Positions 1 to 10,887 are shown, counted from the first letter of the stretch. The stretch: DNA of 64,000 nucleotides from Halocaridina rubra (GCA_037179515.1 JAXCGZ010013666.1:1-64000), one strand, 5' to 3'. Numbers and translations: made by a program. Notes: generated from the sequence alone by a model not told the origin.

Positions 1-483
1 GTAGGAATAATACTATCCAAAGACCTGAAGGAAAGCTTACTTGGTGTGAATAGAAAGAGTGACAGAATTATGTGTTTAAAGCTGGGACTGGGAGAAACGG
101 TAGTCAATGTGGTATTTGCCTATGCCCCACAAACTGGTTGTACAGCGGAGGAGAAGGATGTATTTTGGGAGGAGATGGACCAGGAGCTTAGAACAATTCC
201 TATAAGGGAGAGGGTAATTTTGGGAGGAGATCTAAATGGCCACTTGGGAATTGGGAGGGCTGGGATAGGTAGAGTTCATGTGGGCTGGGGGGTGGGCGAG
301 AGAAATGAGGGGGGAGAGAGAGTAATTGATTTTGCAGTGGCATTTGATCTGGCATTGGTCAACACATTCGTTGAGAAAAAGGAAAACAGATTGATTACAT
401 ACAGTAGTGGTGGGAGGGAGACCCAGATAGATTTATTGTTGTGTAGGAGAGACCATCTGAAGGAGATTACAACTGTAAAGTAA
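1..483 (+). pseudogene. RTE-like LINE endonuclease domain, partial
   Basis: This is the N-terminal endonuclease part of the LINE, open from base 1 to a stop at 481-483. It contains a VFAYAPQTG block near residue 38, a GGDLNGHLG block (the GD-N catalytic motif of exonuclease-endonuclease-phosphatase enzymes) at about residue 75, and an IDLLLCRR block close to the end. Known enzymes of this family nick target DNA to prime reverse transcription. The terminal SDH-type motif is not visible before the stop. The frame then shifts into the segment starting at 504. Host genomes often mislabel this protein as craniofacial development protein 2-like. Confidence 0.75.
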
Positions 484-503
484 TAAATGGGGAGAGTGTA
501 GCA

Positions 504-2536
504 GTGCAACATAGGATAGTAGTAACTGATTGCAGGCTCAGGAAATGTAGGAAAAGTAAGAAGCCGAGGATGGACCCAAAGATAAAGTGGTGGAGATTGA
601 AAGATGCAGAGCTGAGAGCTATGTTTAAGGGAAGAGTGTTGGTAGTGATAAGACTGCATGAGGATGTACAAGAATGGTGGACAGAGAATAGTAAGGTGAT
701 TTTGAGGGTTGGTGAGGAGGTACGTGGAAAGTCATCAGGAAGGAAACCCCCAAATGATAAAAGAGTCATGGTGGTGGAATGAGGAAGTGCAAGAATGGGT
801 GAAGAACAAGAAAGAAGCTAAGAAAGAGGCAGTTTTATCAGGACTGGAGCAGGATAAAGAAGAGTACAAGCAGGCAAAGAAGGAGGCAAGGAAAGCAGTA
901 CCAAAAGCAAAGGCAGAGACATTGAATGAAGTCTATGAAGAGCTGGAAACACAAGAAGGAGAGAAGAAAATATGGCGAATTGCCAAGGCCCGAGATGGTG
1001 TATCCAAGGACTTGACCCAAGTAAGACAAATAAAGGATAACCATGGAGTAGTCCTAGCAGAAGAGGATGAAATAAAAAGCAGATGGGAAACTTATTTTGA
1101 AGGATTACTAAATGAAGAGAACCCAAGAGCAGTATTTGAAGATGGACTTCCAAATGAAGCAGTTACAACAACAGTGGCTAGAAGAGAGGTAGAGCAGGCA
1201 GTAAGGAAAATGAAAAATGGAAAGGCAGCAGGACCTGATTAGATGCCATTGGAGGTATGGAAGAGTCTTGGAGAGGAAGGCATAGCTATCTTGTGAGACT
1301 TAATGCAAAAGATCTTTAGTCAGGAAAAGATGCCAGAGGAGTGGAGAGGAAGCCTATTCATCCCAATCTATAAAGGGAAGGGAGACATTCAGGAGTGTGG
1401 AAACTATAGAGGTATAAACTTGTTAAGTCATACTATGAAGATATGGGAGAAGATCATAGAGAGGAGACTCAGAGAGGTAACGACAATTGGGGATGAACAG
1501 TTTGGCTTCATGCCTGGAAGAGGGACAGTGGATGCCATATTTGCCTTGAGACAAATGATGGAAAAGCATCGGGAGAAACAGAAAGGACTACATATGGTCT
1601 TTATTTACCTGGAAAAGGCATTTGATCAAGTACCACGTCAAGAAGTGTGAAGGTGTATTAGAGAAAAGGGAGTCCCCGAGAAATATGTAAGAATCATCCT
1701 AGATATGTATGAGAGGGCAGATGCAAATGTTAAGAGCAGTGTAGGCTTGACGAAAAGTCTCTCAGTAAATGTTGGTCTGCATCAGGGGTCTGCTTTGAGT
1801 CCATATCTATTTGATCTGGATGTAGTAAGCCAGGGTATTAGAGATCAGTCACTATGGTGTATGCTCTTTGCAGATGACACTGTACTGTGTAGCAATAGAT
1901 GAGAGGTAGTGGAGGAGAAGCTTGAGGAGTGCAGAAGAGTGATGGAGGATAGAGGACTGAGAATCAACAGGAAGAAAAAAGAGTACTTGAGGTTGATAGA
2001 TGATGAGGATGGGGAGGTCAATTTGCAGGGGGAGGTGTTGAAAAGTTCAAGTATTTGGGATCAACAGTAGCAAAGGATGGTGACCTAGAGTTAGAAATAA
2101 CCCACAGAATACAAGCGGGATGGAAGAACTCGAAGAAAGTGTCTGGGGTGCTGTGCGACAGGAGAATAGGAATTAAGTTGAGGGGTAAAGTGCATAAGAC
2201 ATGTGTGAGACCTGCGATGATGTATGGAGCAGAGACATGGGCAATAAAGAAGACACAAGAGAAAAAACTGGATGTGGCAGAGAAGAGGATGTTGAGATAG
2301 ATGTGTGGGGTGACAAGAAGCGCTAAGATCAGAAATGAGGTAATTAGAGGTACCCCAAAAATTTTGGGAGGAAGGTGATGGAAATAGATATACAGGGTAG
2401 GAGAAGGAGGGGGAGACCAAAGCGTAGGTGGATGGATTGCATCAATGACGACCTGAGGTTTAAAGGGTTGTTGAGTGATGAGGTATGGGACAGAAACATA
2501 TGGAGAACACTGGCCAGAAACTTCGACCCCACATAA
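504..2536 (+). pseudogene. RTE-like LINE linker, reverse transcriptase and C-terminal domain, broken
   Basis: This continuation of the same LINE is in at least three frames. Residues around 1300-1650 give NYRGINLLSH, QFGFMPGRGT and VFIYLEKAFDQVPR, which are reverse transcriptase blocks (the last is motif A, with the usual first Asp replaced by Tyr). HQGSALSPYLF (about 1778-1812) is motif B. FADDTVLCS (about 1867-1895) is the catalytic motif C. A C-terminal segment at 2055-2300 with YGAETWAIKK is typical of the end of RTE proteins. Stops at 1240, 1648 and 1900 and frame changes near 2050 and 2300 inactivate it. Confidence 0.8.
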
Positions 2537-2584
2537 AAGTGGGAAAAGATGATGAAGAATACTGTATTATTACATTATTATTAC

Positions 2585-2780
2585 TTTATTAAAATTCATT
2601 AATAATGTATATTTTATGTTTTATGTAGTAGTTAAGTGCCTTTAGCCTAAGTACTGTACAGTACTGCACATGTATGTACTGTACAGTACTTTTTGTTTCC
2701 ATAAACGCAACATTCAAATAATTCTACTTACGAACAGACTTCTAGAACATAACTCATTCGTAAGTTGGGGAGTGTATGTA
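2585..2780 (+). repeat. One arm of a palindromic MITE-like repeat
   Basis: The sequence contains GTAGTAGTTAAG, paired TACTGTACAGTAC runs and CGTAAGTTGGGGAGTGT. The same blocks occur at 57676-57745 and 58020-58151, and in reverse complement at 57764-57910. Here only one arm is present, directly after the LINE tail. It looks like a half copy of a non-autonomous DNA transposon. Confidence 0.6.
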
Positions 2781-3030
2781 TTTCATTTAATTTTTGCTTT
2801 CTTTTCCTTTATTCTTATATCTAATTTGTAGTTACATATGTTTATGTATAACTTCTCATTCTATAGTGGTTTGTTCTGGATGGCCAGTTCCTATTAGACC
2901 CTATTTACATTAATTCTAATGGGAAAAATAGTTTCATTCTTCGTTTCTTTATTAGTCGCGTTTTTATGGTCCCAATTAGTGAAAATGGTGACGCCATGTA
3001 TATAGCTTACACAATCCATCTATGTCTAAT
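2781..3030. other. AT-rich stretch without recognisable features
   Basis: I see no coding potential or clear repeat here. It lies between the MITE arm and the directly repeated block that starts at 3031. Confidence 0.5.
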
Positions 3031-3691
3031 ACTAGATTTAGGGATCCTGGAGTGGCACCATCTATGCCGTAGGTCTACCTTCCTGAGCTGCAAATTAAAA
3101 GAGGATGCCAAGCATCCCAGAAAAGGAGCTGCAAAATAGGCCAAACTGCCTCAACCAATCCTTGCCCCATAAGGGACATAAGAAGCTAGGAGAGGCTTCA
3201 GTTACACTGACAAATAACTCTCCAGCGGCCATTTCTTGAAGATTCTTTCTAACTAGAGAAATTGAGAGTAACCCAGGACCAAACTACAAATGCTTATGTC
3301 CAATATATTCCACACCCTTTACTTTGAGCCGACACATCATAAAGACTCCTAACCAGAGACAATGACAGCACTTTAGGACGCTCATTATGTAAGACTGTAC
3401 TGCACACACCACATACGTCACCAACATAACATACATTCCCTGAGAGCTCTGTGGGAAAGCCCAGGATCGGTATTGCTTTCCTTTGGGACTTGGGGCTGCT
3501 CGCCCAGGCATCTCAGGGAACAACAATACATAATGAAAGACTGCACTTCTTACAGCCACATACACCAACAAAGCAATATTCACTCAAGGAGAGCTCTGTG
3601 GGAAAGTTTGGGATTGACAGTGGTCTTTATTATCGTCTTAGGGCTGTTCGGCCATGGAGCTTAAGGAACAATAGTTACAACTAGATTTAGG
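3031..3691. repeat. Unclassified repeat block bounded by 12-base direct repeats
   Basis: ACTAGATTTAGG occurs at 3031-3042 and again at 3680-3691, which would fit a target-site duplication around a 637-base insert. Inside, degenerate units of about 150 bases can be seen. GAGAGCTCTGTGGGAAAG occurs at about 3440 and again at about 3591, and the following sequences resemble each other (GGGCTGCTCG.CCA versus GGGCTGTTCGGCCA). Short open frames here do not resemble proteins. The class of element is unknown. Confidence 0.4.
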
Positions 3692-3752
3692 AAGAAAATT
3701 GTAATGAATGTCATTACTAATTAGAGATGACTAATAAGTGTATTTTTATTAC

Positions 3753-3754
3753 AG
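3753..3754 (+). promoter_or_regulatory. Candidate splice acceptor of the orphan exon
   Basis: The AG follows a pyrimidine-rich stretch. It fixes the reading phase of the downstream open frame. Confidence 0.4.
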
Positions 3755-3984
3755 GTCTATTTTCTAGCCTGTTAATTAACTGTGAATCTGATATAAACCC
3801 CAAACTACAGAAACAAATTGAAAAACTTTTGACTAATGTAAAAGAATGGACTGATTGGAAACCTGCTAATGAAGAAGAATTGGAGGCTAATCTTACGTCA
3901 CTTCATGCGAAAAGTCGTTTTCTCCTAAAACAGTTAAAGATTCCATCAACTGTAATAGATAGGAGTGTTGATAGTGAATTCTAA
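3755..3984 (+). CDS. Probable last coding exon of an unrecognised host gene
   Basis: A good splice acceptor (a T-rich run ending TTTTTATTACAG at 3743-3754) precedes an open frame that ends at TAA 3982-3984. The exon would begin with the last two bases of a codon. The roughly 75 residues are charged and probably helical: a Lys/Glu/Asn-rich stretch (LQKQIEKLLTNVKEW, then KPANEEELEANL) followed by a short basic segment and the C-terminal end RSVDSEF. Its composition is unlike the surrounding transposons and matches none of the LINE proteins seen here. I do not recognise the family. A coiled-coil subunit of a larger complex is one possibility. No AATAAA follows closely; the first is in the SINE at about 4273. 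A chance ORF is the alternative. Confidence 0.45.
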
Positions 3985-4099
3985 ATATCCAAGACTTGTT
4001 ACCATGTTGTATATGAATGTGTAAATTGATCTTGCCATGAGTTATTTTGATTATTTCACTATTCATCATATTACACAAGACTTCATAATGATTACTTAT

Positions 4100-4280
4100 C
4101 TATTCATTCTTTATATCACAGAGGCCGCTTGTAGCTAATTCATTGGTAAAGTGTGCCAGTCGGAAAGTGACTAATTGGGGTTCAACCCTTTGTGGGGTGT
4201 TAAGAAAGGCATTCAACCTAAAGTCCCCAACGGCCCCAATATATTTGTGTCCACCCCCATTCAATTTGGGACTAATAAAA
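4100..4280 (+). repeat. tRNA-derived SINE copy S1
   Basis: The head has a tRNA-like A-box region (about 4130-4150) and a B-box-like GGGTTCAACCC at about 4177-4190, the spacing expected of an RNA polymerase III promoter. The tail contains GTCCACCCCCATTCA followed by an ACTAATA stretch. The same tail recurs in copies near 48.0, 57.3, 57.5, 58.8, 62.2, 63.3 and 63.65 kb. It lies just downstream of the orphan exon and could provide its AATAAA. Confidence 0.7.
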
Positions 4281-4486
4281 CAGAACTTTAGCTGTCAAAT
4301 TACAATTGCGATGTTATTTACTTTAAACTTGAAAAGTTATGAAAGTAGTCAAAACTACATAAGAATATGCAGGTTTGTTATACTTTATCCAGTATAATTA
4401 TCTTTGTTTCTATATTAATTTATGGACTTCTGTTTTTGTATTTTACGAAAGAAATTCACCAAAACAAGATCTATATTATCTTACAT

Positions 4487-4590
4487 TTTGTGTGTGATTA
4501 CCTAATTGTGTTTTCGGGAAAGAGCCCAAAGCTCGTATCTTCCCGTCTCCTGATCGGTTCCATTTTGTGTGTGTGTGAATGCAAACACTA
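4487..4590 (-). repeat. LINE-A 3' end fragment
   Basis: The block reads ATTACCTAATTGTG...GGAAAGAGCCCAAAGCTCGTATC...CGGTTCCATTTTGT. It is the reverse complement of the 3' untranslated end of the LINE-A copy at 29480-29545. Only the last hundred or so bases are present, as expected of a strongly 5'-truncated insertion. Confidence 0.75.
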
Positions 4591-4667
4591 TTGTAATACT
4601 GTGAATTAAGATTGTGAATAACCATGGGAAATGCCATGTTTAGTCTTAAGAATTTGGATTAATTGTT

Positions 4668-4668
<1 letters not shown>

Positions 4669-4754
<86 letters not shown>
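4669..4754. repeat. (AT)n microsatellite
   Basis: This is an uninterrupted alternating AT tract of about 86 bases. Neighbouring sequence on either side is AT-rich and has no gene. Confidence 0.95.
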
Positions 4755-4756
<2 letters not shown>

Positions 4757-4919
4757 CTATGTATAAATTTAACAAAATCTTTGATTTGTCTTGTTATTAC
4801 TTAGTTTTTGGAGATATGCACTCTACAAGTACCTAGCTTTTAACTATTAGGAAAAGTAAAGCTCAACTTGTGTGTTTATTTTAGGTCATATACTTACACC
4901 ACAACCATTCACATTCAGA

Positions 4920-6302
4920 GACTCATTTACTAAGGTTCTGGCTGGATCTCTCCTGCCAGAATACCCCTGCATTTCTTGGCCACTCTTAAGATAAAAAATA
5001 CAGAAGAGGGGATTCCCAGTCCCCTCGTTCTGCCACATTTAATCAACTTTTTCGACACTCAGGGAAACACGGAGGAAGAATTTCCCCCTTTTCTTGAGGG
5101 AGGTAGAAACTAAGATAAAACGGAATGGTTGAGGTGACTGTGAGGTGGTAGGTAGGATGTTTTGGAGTTGAGAGAGGAAGAGAGAGAGTGGCTCTGTTGA
5201 TAAGTGAAGAGATAACTAGGTGTTTGGTGGAGTGGAAGGAAGTATCATATCGAATAATAGTGGCTAAATTCAGACTGGGAGGCGAGGTTTGGGAGTTTGT
5301 AAGTGCATATGTCCCTGGCAGTAAAAGAAGTGAGGAAGAAAGAGAAGAATATTGGATGAGAAGAACGAGTGTGTGAAAGATTTGGGAACGAATATGAATG
5401 TGATGTTGATGGAAGTTTTGAATGCTAGAGTAGTGAATGAGCCAGGGGGTGGGTGGTGTAATTGGGAAGTATGGAGTACCTGGTAGGAATGAGAGTGGAG
5501 ATAAAATGATTGAAATGTGTATTTAGAGAGAGATGTTGATTGCTAATACTGTATTTAAAAAGAAAGATGTGTGCTAGTATACATGGTAAAGTAGTTGAAA
5601 GAGCATTATTGGTTTATGTTGTGGTGGACAGGAGGGTGATTGGAAGAGTATTGGATGTGAATGTACTGAGAGGAGCTAATGGTAGAATAGCTGATCATTA
5701 TTTAGTGGAAAGTAAAGTGGGAGAAAAGACGAGAAGCAAGAGTAGAACAAAGGTACTAGAAGTGAGTAATTGAATAAGAAAGAAAACATATGTAAGTTTA
5801 AGGCTAGTCTTAGGAATGTGTGGAATACAATGGAAGAAGAATGATGTTTCAAGGAAGAGGTCGTAAAGTGTGCCGAAGCATTGTGCGGATGTAAACTAAC
5901 TGGTGGAAGTAAAAGGAAAGACAGTGAATGGAGGAATGACCAGGTGAATGAAGTAGTGGCTGAAAAGAAGTACGTTTTTAAGGTATGGTTGCAGGTAGGT
6001 AATGTAGAGGCGTATGAAAGGTATTATGCAAAGAGGATGTTAGCGAAGCATGTGGTGAGGGAGGCAAAGAGAGAAGCCGATATAAGGTGGATTAGATGTT
6101 TGTCTGAGAATTTTGAAAGGAATAAAAAGATGTTTTTGAAGGAAGTGAAGAGTGAGCAAAAGGCGAGTCTGGTAGGGAGGAGAGGGTGAAAGGAGCAGAT
6201 GGGCTGAATAGTTCAAGGAAGTGCCAAATGAGGAAGATGATGGCAAGAGAGATTTTGGCTGTGGAAAATGAACTGAGAAAGCCAATGTTAGATGATGAGA
6301 AT
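4920..6302 (+). mobile_element. LINE-D copy, 5' part (split by Copia)
   Basis: A non-LTR element starts with a non-coding leader: a block around 4925-5110 with GGGGATTCCCAGTCCCCTCG, which has a relative at 61735-61960. It then enters endonuclease sequence at 5188-5376 (FVSAYVPGSKR), 5540-5773 (VVERALLVYVVVDRRVIGR, then ADHYLVE) and a basic linker at 5881-6189. Reading frames are broken. The element stops at 6302, where the Copia LTR begins, and resumes at 12796 after the AGAAT target duplication. It is an endonuclease-type LINE of a family I cannot name with certainty. Confidence 0.75.
5188..6189 (+). pseudogene. LINE-D endonuclease and linker region, broken
   Basis: Three open stretches belong to one decayed protein. 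5188-5376 holds the endonuclease block GEVWEFVSAYVPGSKRSEEE. 5540-5773 holds the region ending in the DH-type motif (ADHYLVESKV), where the final catalytic His normally sits. 5881-6189 holds the lysine/arginine-rich connector to the reverse transcriptase. The piece with the GD-N motif, between 5377 and 5539, is scrambled by stops and frameshifts. The reverse transcriptase half lies beyond the Copia insertion at 12796-13391. Confidence 0.65.
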
Positions 6303-6588
6303 TGTTAGTTTGTGTAAGCTATCGTCTTTGCTAATGATGTCACGACTGCCGCCATATTTACAAATGACATCACGACTGTATGTTTACGTGGGTCAGTTGG
6401 GCTGAGAGAGTGGTCAGAGGACCGAGAGATGCAGTTAAGACTTGAGCTAAGGAAGCAACTGTATAAGTAGACTGAAGTTAACTTTAGACATAATAACCTG
6501 CCTCTGTATTGGAGTCGGGTTGGAATACCTGAAGTTGGTTATTGGTGGGTCTAAACAACTTGTGCTGGTGAGTAAAAGTTTATTAACA
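6303..6588 (+). repeat. Copia 5' LTR
   Basis: It has TG...CA ends and is 286 bases long. Two sites that are TGACGTCA palindromes in the 3' LTR read TGATGTCA (6335-6342) and TGACATCA (6365-6372) here. Each has lost its central CpG by one transition. Confidence 0.92.
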
Positions 6589-6604
6589 ATGGTGGCAGAA
6601 TGTG
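6589..6604 (+). other. Candidate primer-binding site of Copia
   Basis: ATGGTGGCAGAATGTG starts directly after the LTR. TGGTGGCAGA-type sites next to a 5' LTR are typical tRNA primer sites. The tRNA was not identified. Confidence 0.5.
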
Positions 6605-6619
6605 ATTCTGAGTTCAACA

Positions 6620-7052
6620 ATGGCATTGTCCGGCAACAGCAAGTGTCCACCGAAATATGTGGGTGAGCCAGCTTATGAAAATTTGAGGAATGATATTGAG
6701 ATCTGGTGTAAATTAACAGATTGGCCAAAGAAAAAACAGGCATTAGCCATTCATTTGTCACTTGAAGGAAGAGCAAGGTTGGCTTACTCTGAGATTGAGA
6801 TTAAGGATTTGGAAAGTGATGATGATGTTAATACTTTGTTAGATAAGCTTGAAGGTTTGTTTTTTGGCGGATGCGGGGCAAAGGAAGTTTGTAGAATTTC
6901 AGGACCTGTATCCTTTAAAGAGGCAAAGTGATCAAGATATTAGGAAATTTGTGGCAGTATTTAAACATACGTATTTTTTGTTTACTCCTAAGTATGACAC
7001 TCCCAGACTCGGTTATGGGTTTCATGCTACTTACATCATGCAATTTGAGTGA
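6620..7052 (+). pseudogene. Copia gag-like frame, broken
   Basis: Starting from ATG 6620, the first 80 or so residues (MALSGNSKCPPKYVGEPAYE, later WPKKKQALAIHLSLEGRARL) have the style of Copia gag proteins, in which an N-terminal region selects RNA and oligomerises. After about 6865 the frame shifts into 6849-7052, where a DIRKFVAVFKHTYF stretch continues the same protein. No CCHC zinc knuckle can be seen, so the C-terminal part is lost or beyond recognition. Confidence 0.6.
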
Positions 7053-7059
7053 CAGCAGC

Positions 7060-7905
7060 AATTGGTGATGTCGCCCATCTCTGATGTGACATATTAATAT
7101 GAAATCTGCTTTGAAATGCATTTTTGCTAAGGATATTAGTGTACAGCCTGGGGCTGTTGGTGGAGTTGGAGTGAAATGTAAACTGGTCTTACTGGCAGAG
7201 GAAGTGGGAGGTGACATTAGGGAGGAAGAGGCAGTTATGATAAGAGGTTGTCAGCATGGAGGACGTAGGTCATGAGGTGGTCGTAGGGAAAGACCATCAA
7301 CCAGCTTAAGGGGATACCCCCGTCCTTCCACAAGTAGGTTGGCAAAGGTTCCAGGTTCTGCTGGGGAGATAAGAGACAGTGATGCGGATGGGGCCATGCA
7401 ACATAAGGATGTAGAACCAGAGCCAGTGGTGTCTAGAGAGCATGGAGAGGAGTCCAATAGTGACAATGGGCAATGTGAACCAGAGGCGAAGGATGATGAT
7501 AGGTCAGGAGAGCCCGAAGGTGAGCCCATGCCACAGCAGCCTTCATACCTTATTGCAGGCCTGTGGATACAAGGCATTCGTAAAGAGAGTGGTGAGCTGG
7601 TGTCTGGACGAGTTGTGAGCCGGGCTGGCAAAGCCACCGGAAAGTACAAAGACTGTTACAATTTTCGTTGGGATTCTGATGGGAGTATCTCTTGTGGGAA
7701 TCTGAACCGAGATTTTAGCATCTAGAAGATTGTCGATGAGGGTACAAAATTATAATTCTCTTCAACTCTGAGGAGGTCATGTGTGCTAAGGAAAAAGAAA
7801 TACAGAACTGGTGGGACAATAAAGTCTATGAAGAGGTAGAAGATGTCGGTCAAAAGACTCTCTGTGGTGGGTTGTGACGGAGAAAGTAAAGTGAGGACAA
7901 ATGAT
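7060..7905 (+). pseudogene. Copia pol linker up to start of reverse transcriptase
   Basis: The frame at 7339-7725 is acidic and low in complexity, then ends with GKYKDCYNFRWDSDG. Such a stretch often joins integrase to reverse transcriptase in Copia elements. At about 7770-7905 a frame with KEKEIQNWWDNKVYEEV and a VVTEKVK-like segment is the very start of the reverse transcriptase. It is cut by LINE-B1 and resumes at 11080. The integrase core that should come before this region is missing, so an internal deletion between about 7060 and 7300 is likely. Confidence 0.55.
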
Positions 7906-8244
7906 TAGTAGGTTGGCCATGGCACCAGCCACCCGTTGAAAGAGCACGACTGAAGGTATTAGGATGCAACTAGGACTGGTCCAGACAGTTCCAGGTTGAG
8001 TCTTCCTTCAGGACGGTTCTTTCCTCATGCCTACATCTACACTGAATATTCTGGCGTATTCATTACACATCTCTTGCTATTCCATTACATTTGACAAGTC
8101 ACAACATTCTGCACATCTGTCTCTTTTTACTTTCTTTTTCCTCATTTGTTATTATTTATGGAAGGTTCACAACTAATGCCCTCCAGTACCCGGCATAGTG
8201 GGGTGTGATGAATCTCAGGGGATCATGTTGACTCCACCATAGGC

Positions 8245-9338
8245 TTGAGGGCAGACACGCCTGGTGGTAGTAATGCTTCTGCTCTTAACATTGCACCTCC
8301 CAATAGATCTGCTTCTTTCACTCTTCACTATTCTAACATTCGTGGGATGAACTCTAATCTTTCGTCTGTGGAACAGCACTTGGGCACTTTCCTCCCTAAA
8401 CTCTTCCTCCTATCTGAAACCCAGCTGTCTATACATGCTTCCACTGACCCATTCCAAATCTCTCACTATAATCTGTATACTCGTTTTCGTTCCAAATGTG
8501 GGGTCTGTACATACTGCAACACTAACACTCCTACTGTGAGGCTCATGGACCTTGAATCTCCTGACTTTGATGTTCTATGGTTAAATGTCTATCTCTCAAC
8601 TACCACTATCTTCCTTTGTGTCTGCTACTGTTCTCCAAACTCCACCGAGTTTGTGTCTTTCTTTGAATATCTATCCTCGTGCCATGAGTCCTTGCTATCT
8701 TCTCACCCACATGCAGAAGTTCTCTTCATTGGAGACTTCAATGAACACCACAGTGAGTGGCTTCATTCTTCTCACACTGATGTGGGAGGGAGCGAGGCCC
8801 TTGCTTTCTCTATTACGATCTGGAGCAAATTATCAAACATCCTACTCGCATTCCTGATCGTCACGAACATGCTGCAAACACTCTTGACCTATTTTTTACT
8901 TCTAACCCTGCAAACTACTATTATTCCGTGCTTTCCCCTCTTGGTAAATCTGACCACTCTATGATCTCAGTCTCTTCCATTTTCGCTCCCCCACCACCAA
9001 TCCCTCCTACTCAGCTCCGCCTTTGGCACTTCGAGCGTACCCAACATAAAAATTTGCGTAACTTTCTCTTTGACTTCCCATGGGATGACTACTGCTTTCG
9101 GTCCCGCAGCCCTGATCAGGTAGCTCTAAAAGTTGCCGAGATCATGACCGCGGGAATGGAGGCGTACATCCCCTCTTCTACAAAAACCTTCTCTTCCCCT
9201 AAACCTTGGTTTGACTGTGCCTGCTCCATGGCTATCCAGACTAGGAATCAGGCTCACCGATCTTACCTAGCCTCTCCTTCCAATTTAACTCGCTTTGCTT
9301 TTATTATAGCTAGGAATCACTGTACTACTCAGATTTGA
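8245..9338 (+). pseudogene. LINE-B1 endonuclease and connector, broken
   Basis: The endonuclease begins with HYSNIRGMNSNL and continues through LFLLSETQLS (Glu motif) and EVLFIGDFNEHHSEW (GDFN motif). It shifts frame near 8815. The end of the domain is in frame 3 with LGKSDHSMISV (SDH motif) at about 8942. The connector to the reverse transcriptase follows to a stop at 9336-9338. The three catalytic signatures are present, but the reading frame is not continuous. Confidence 0.75.
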
Positions 9339-10887
9339 AGGTCTAAGGCTTCCTTTATAAGAAGGAAAGTTGATGACCTTAACTCCTCTCCCTCTGACAA
9401 ATGCTTCTGGTCCTTAGCCAAACACTTCTGTAACTCAGGCTTTCCCCCACTCATTCGTTCTGATGGTTCTATAGCTTGCTCTCCCACTGACAAAGCCACT
9501 CTCTTTGGCTCTCATTTTTCTGCCAACTCTTCTATCAATGATTCCAGTGCACCTGTTCTTCAGTCTTTCACCTCTCTAACCCTATGCCCTCCCTTATCCT
9601 TTCTTCACGCAAAGTTCATTAGGTTCTTCACTCGCTAAAGACGAACAAGGCACCTGATCCCGATGGTATCCTTGCAAGATTCCTTAAGGAGTTTGCAAAT
9701 GAACTGGCTCCCGTGCTTTGCCGTCTTTTTCGCCTCATTCTGTCAACCAGTATCTAGCCTTCATCTTGGAAGCATGCTCTAATTCAATCTGTTACTAAGA
9801 AGGGTGACCACTCTATTCCTTCTAACTACCGACTTATTGCCTAACCTCCTCTAATGCTAAAGTTTTCGAAACTTTGCTCAATGCTCACTTCTTGAAACGC
9901 CTTGAATCTAATTCACTCATCTCCAATCACCAGTACGGCTTCTGCAAGGCAAGATCCACTGGTGATCTCCTGTCCTATCTTGCTCATGTATGGTCATCTT
10001 CTCTGAAGAACTATAGGGAATCCTTTGTCGTCGCCCTTGATATCTGTAAGGCTTTTGACAGAGTCTGGCACAAGGCTCTGTTGGCCAAACTCCCTGCGTA
10101 TGGCTTTACCCCTTCTTTCTGTTCTCTGATTTCCAGTTTTCTTACTAACCGTTCTATATCTGTAGTTGTTGATGGCGCGACATCTAGCCCTTTCTCTGTT
10201 ACCAGTGGTGTTCCACAGGGCTCTGTTCTTTCACCTACTCTCTTCTTCTCCTCCTGATAACCCTATTGTCTTCGAAACTAGTGAAATTTACCCTCTTAAC
10301 TCTATCAACATATTAGAAATCCATATAGTCTCTAACTTGTCTTGGAGGAATCACATAATCCAAATTTCTAAATCTTCAACCAAAAATTTGGGGGTTTTGT
10401 TTTGTTTTCGTCATTACTTTTCCTCATTGCAGTTACTTAAAATTTACAAAGGTCTTATCTGCCTGTGCTTAGAATACTGCTCACACATCTGGGGTGCTTC
10501 TTCCTTTACTTATCTTCTTGATAGGGTTGAATCTAAGGCAGTCAGACTCATTAATGATCCTTCTTTTACTTCTAACCTGGATTCTCTCTCTCTCTTCGCT
10601 GTAAGGTATCTTCCCTTTCGCTTTTCTATCGCTACTACTTCCATGGCTGCTGTGATGAGTTGGCGAGTTGTATCCCTCCTCCACTGCCGAGGCCGCGTAA
10701 CACTCACCATGCGGCTTCATCTCACAGGTACTGTGTGGAGATTTGTAGCTCGCGGATTGGTCGGTGCAGCGACTGCTTCTTCCCATCTACCTCCAGACTC
10801 TGGAACTCTCTTCTTCCTTCTGTCTTTCCTAATTCTTATGACCTTTCATCCTTCATAAAGCAGATCTATAGTCATCTCAGAGCCTAG
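9339..10887 (+). pseudogene. LINE-B1 reverse transcriptase, lacks catalytic ADD region
   Basis: Fragments continue from the connector. The frame at 9874-10257 gives HQYGFCKARSTGDLLS, VVALDICKAFDRVWHKAL (motif A) and TSGVPQGSVLSPTLF (motif B). Immediately after this, at about 10250, the sequence jumps to the region that in copy B4 lies roughly 200 bases further on (PIVFETSEIYPLNS). The segment with the FADDFTLHS motif is therefore deleted. The C-terminal part, ending LWNSLLPSVFPNSYD...IYSHLRA, runs to 10887. Confidence 0.75.

Larger units (their letters stand above)
1..2580 (+). mobile_element. RTE-like LINE, 5'-truncated by the window edge, decayed
   Basis: One non-LTR retrotransposon reads left to right. 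It starts with an apurinic endonuclease-type domain, continues through a linker to a reverse transcriptase with a C-terminal tail, and ends in a stop at 2534-2536 followed by a TTA/ATT-rich tail around 2565-2592. Such a 3' tail is common in RTE elements. The coding sequence moves between frames and carries in-frame stops at 1240-1242, 1648-1650 and 1900-1902, so it is dead. The left end is open at base 1, so the start lies outside the window. The RTE assignment rests on protein style and the ATT tail, without a tree. Confidence 0.85.

Noticed and set aside
4100..4200. A functional tRNA gene
   Set aside because: The B box is present, but the cloverleaf cannot be drawn and the body continues into a SINE tail that recurs at other sites.
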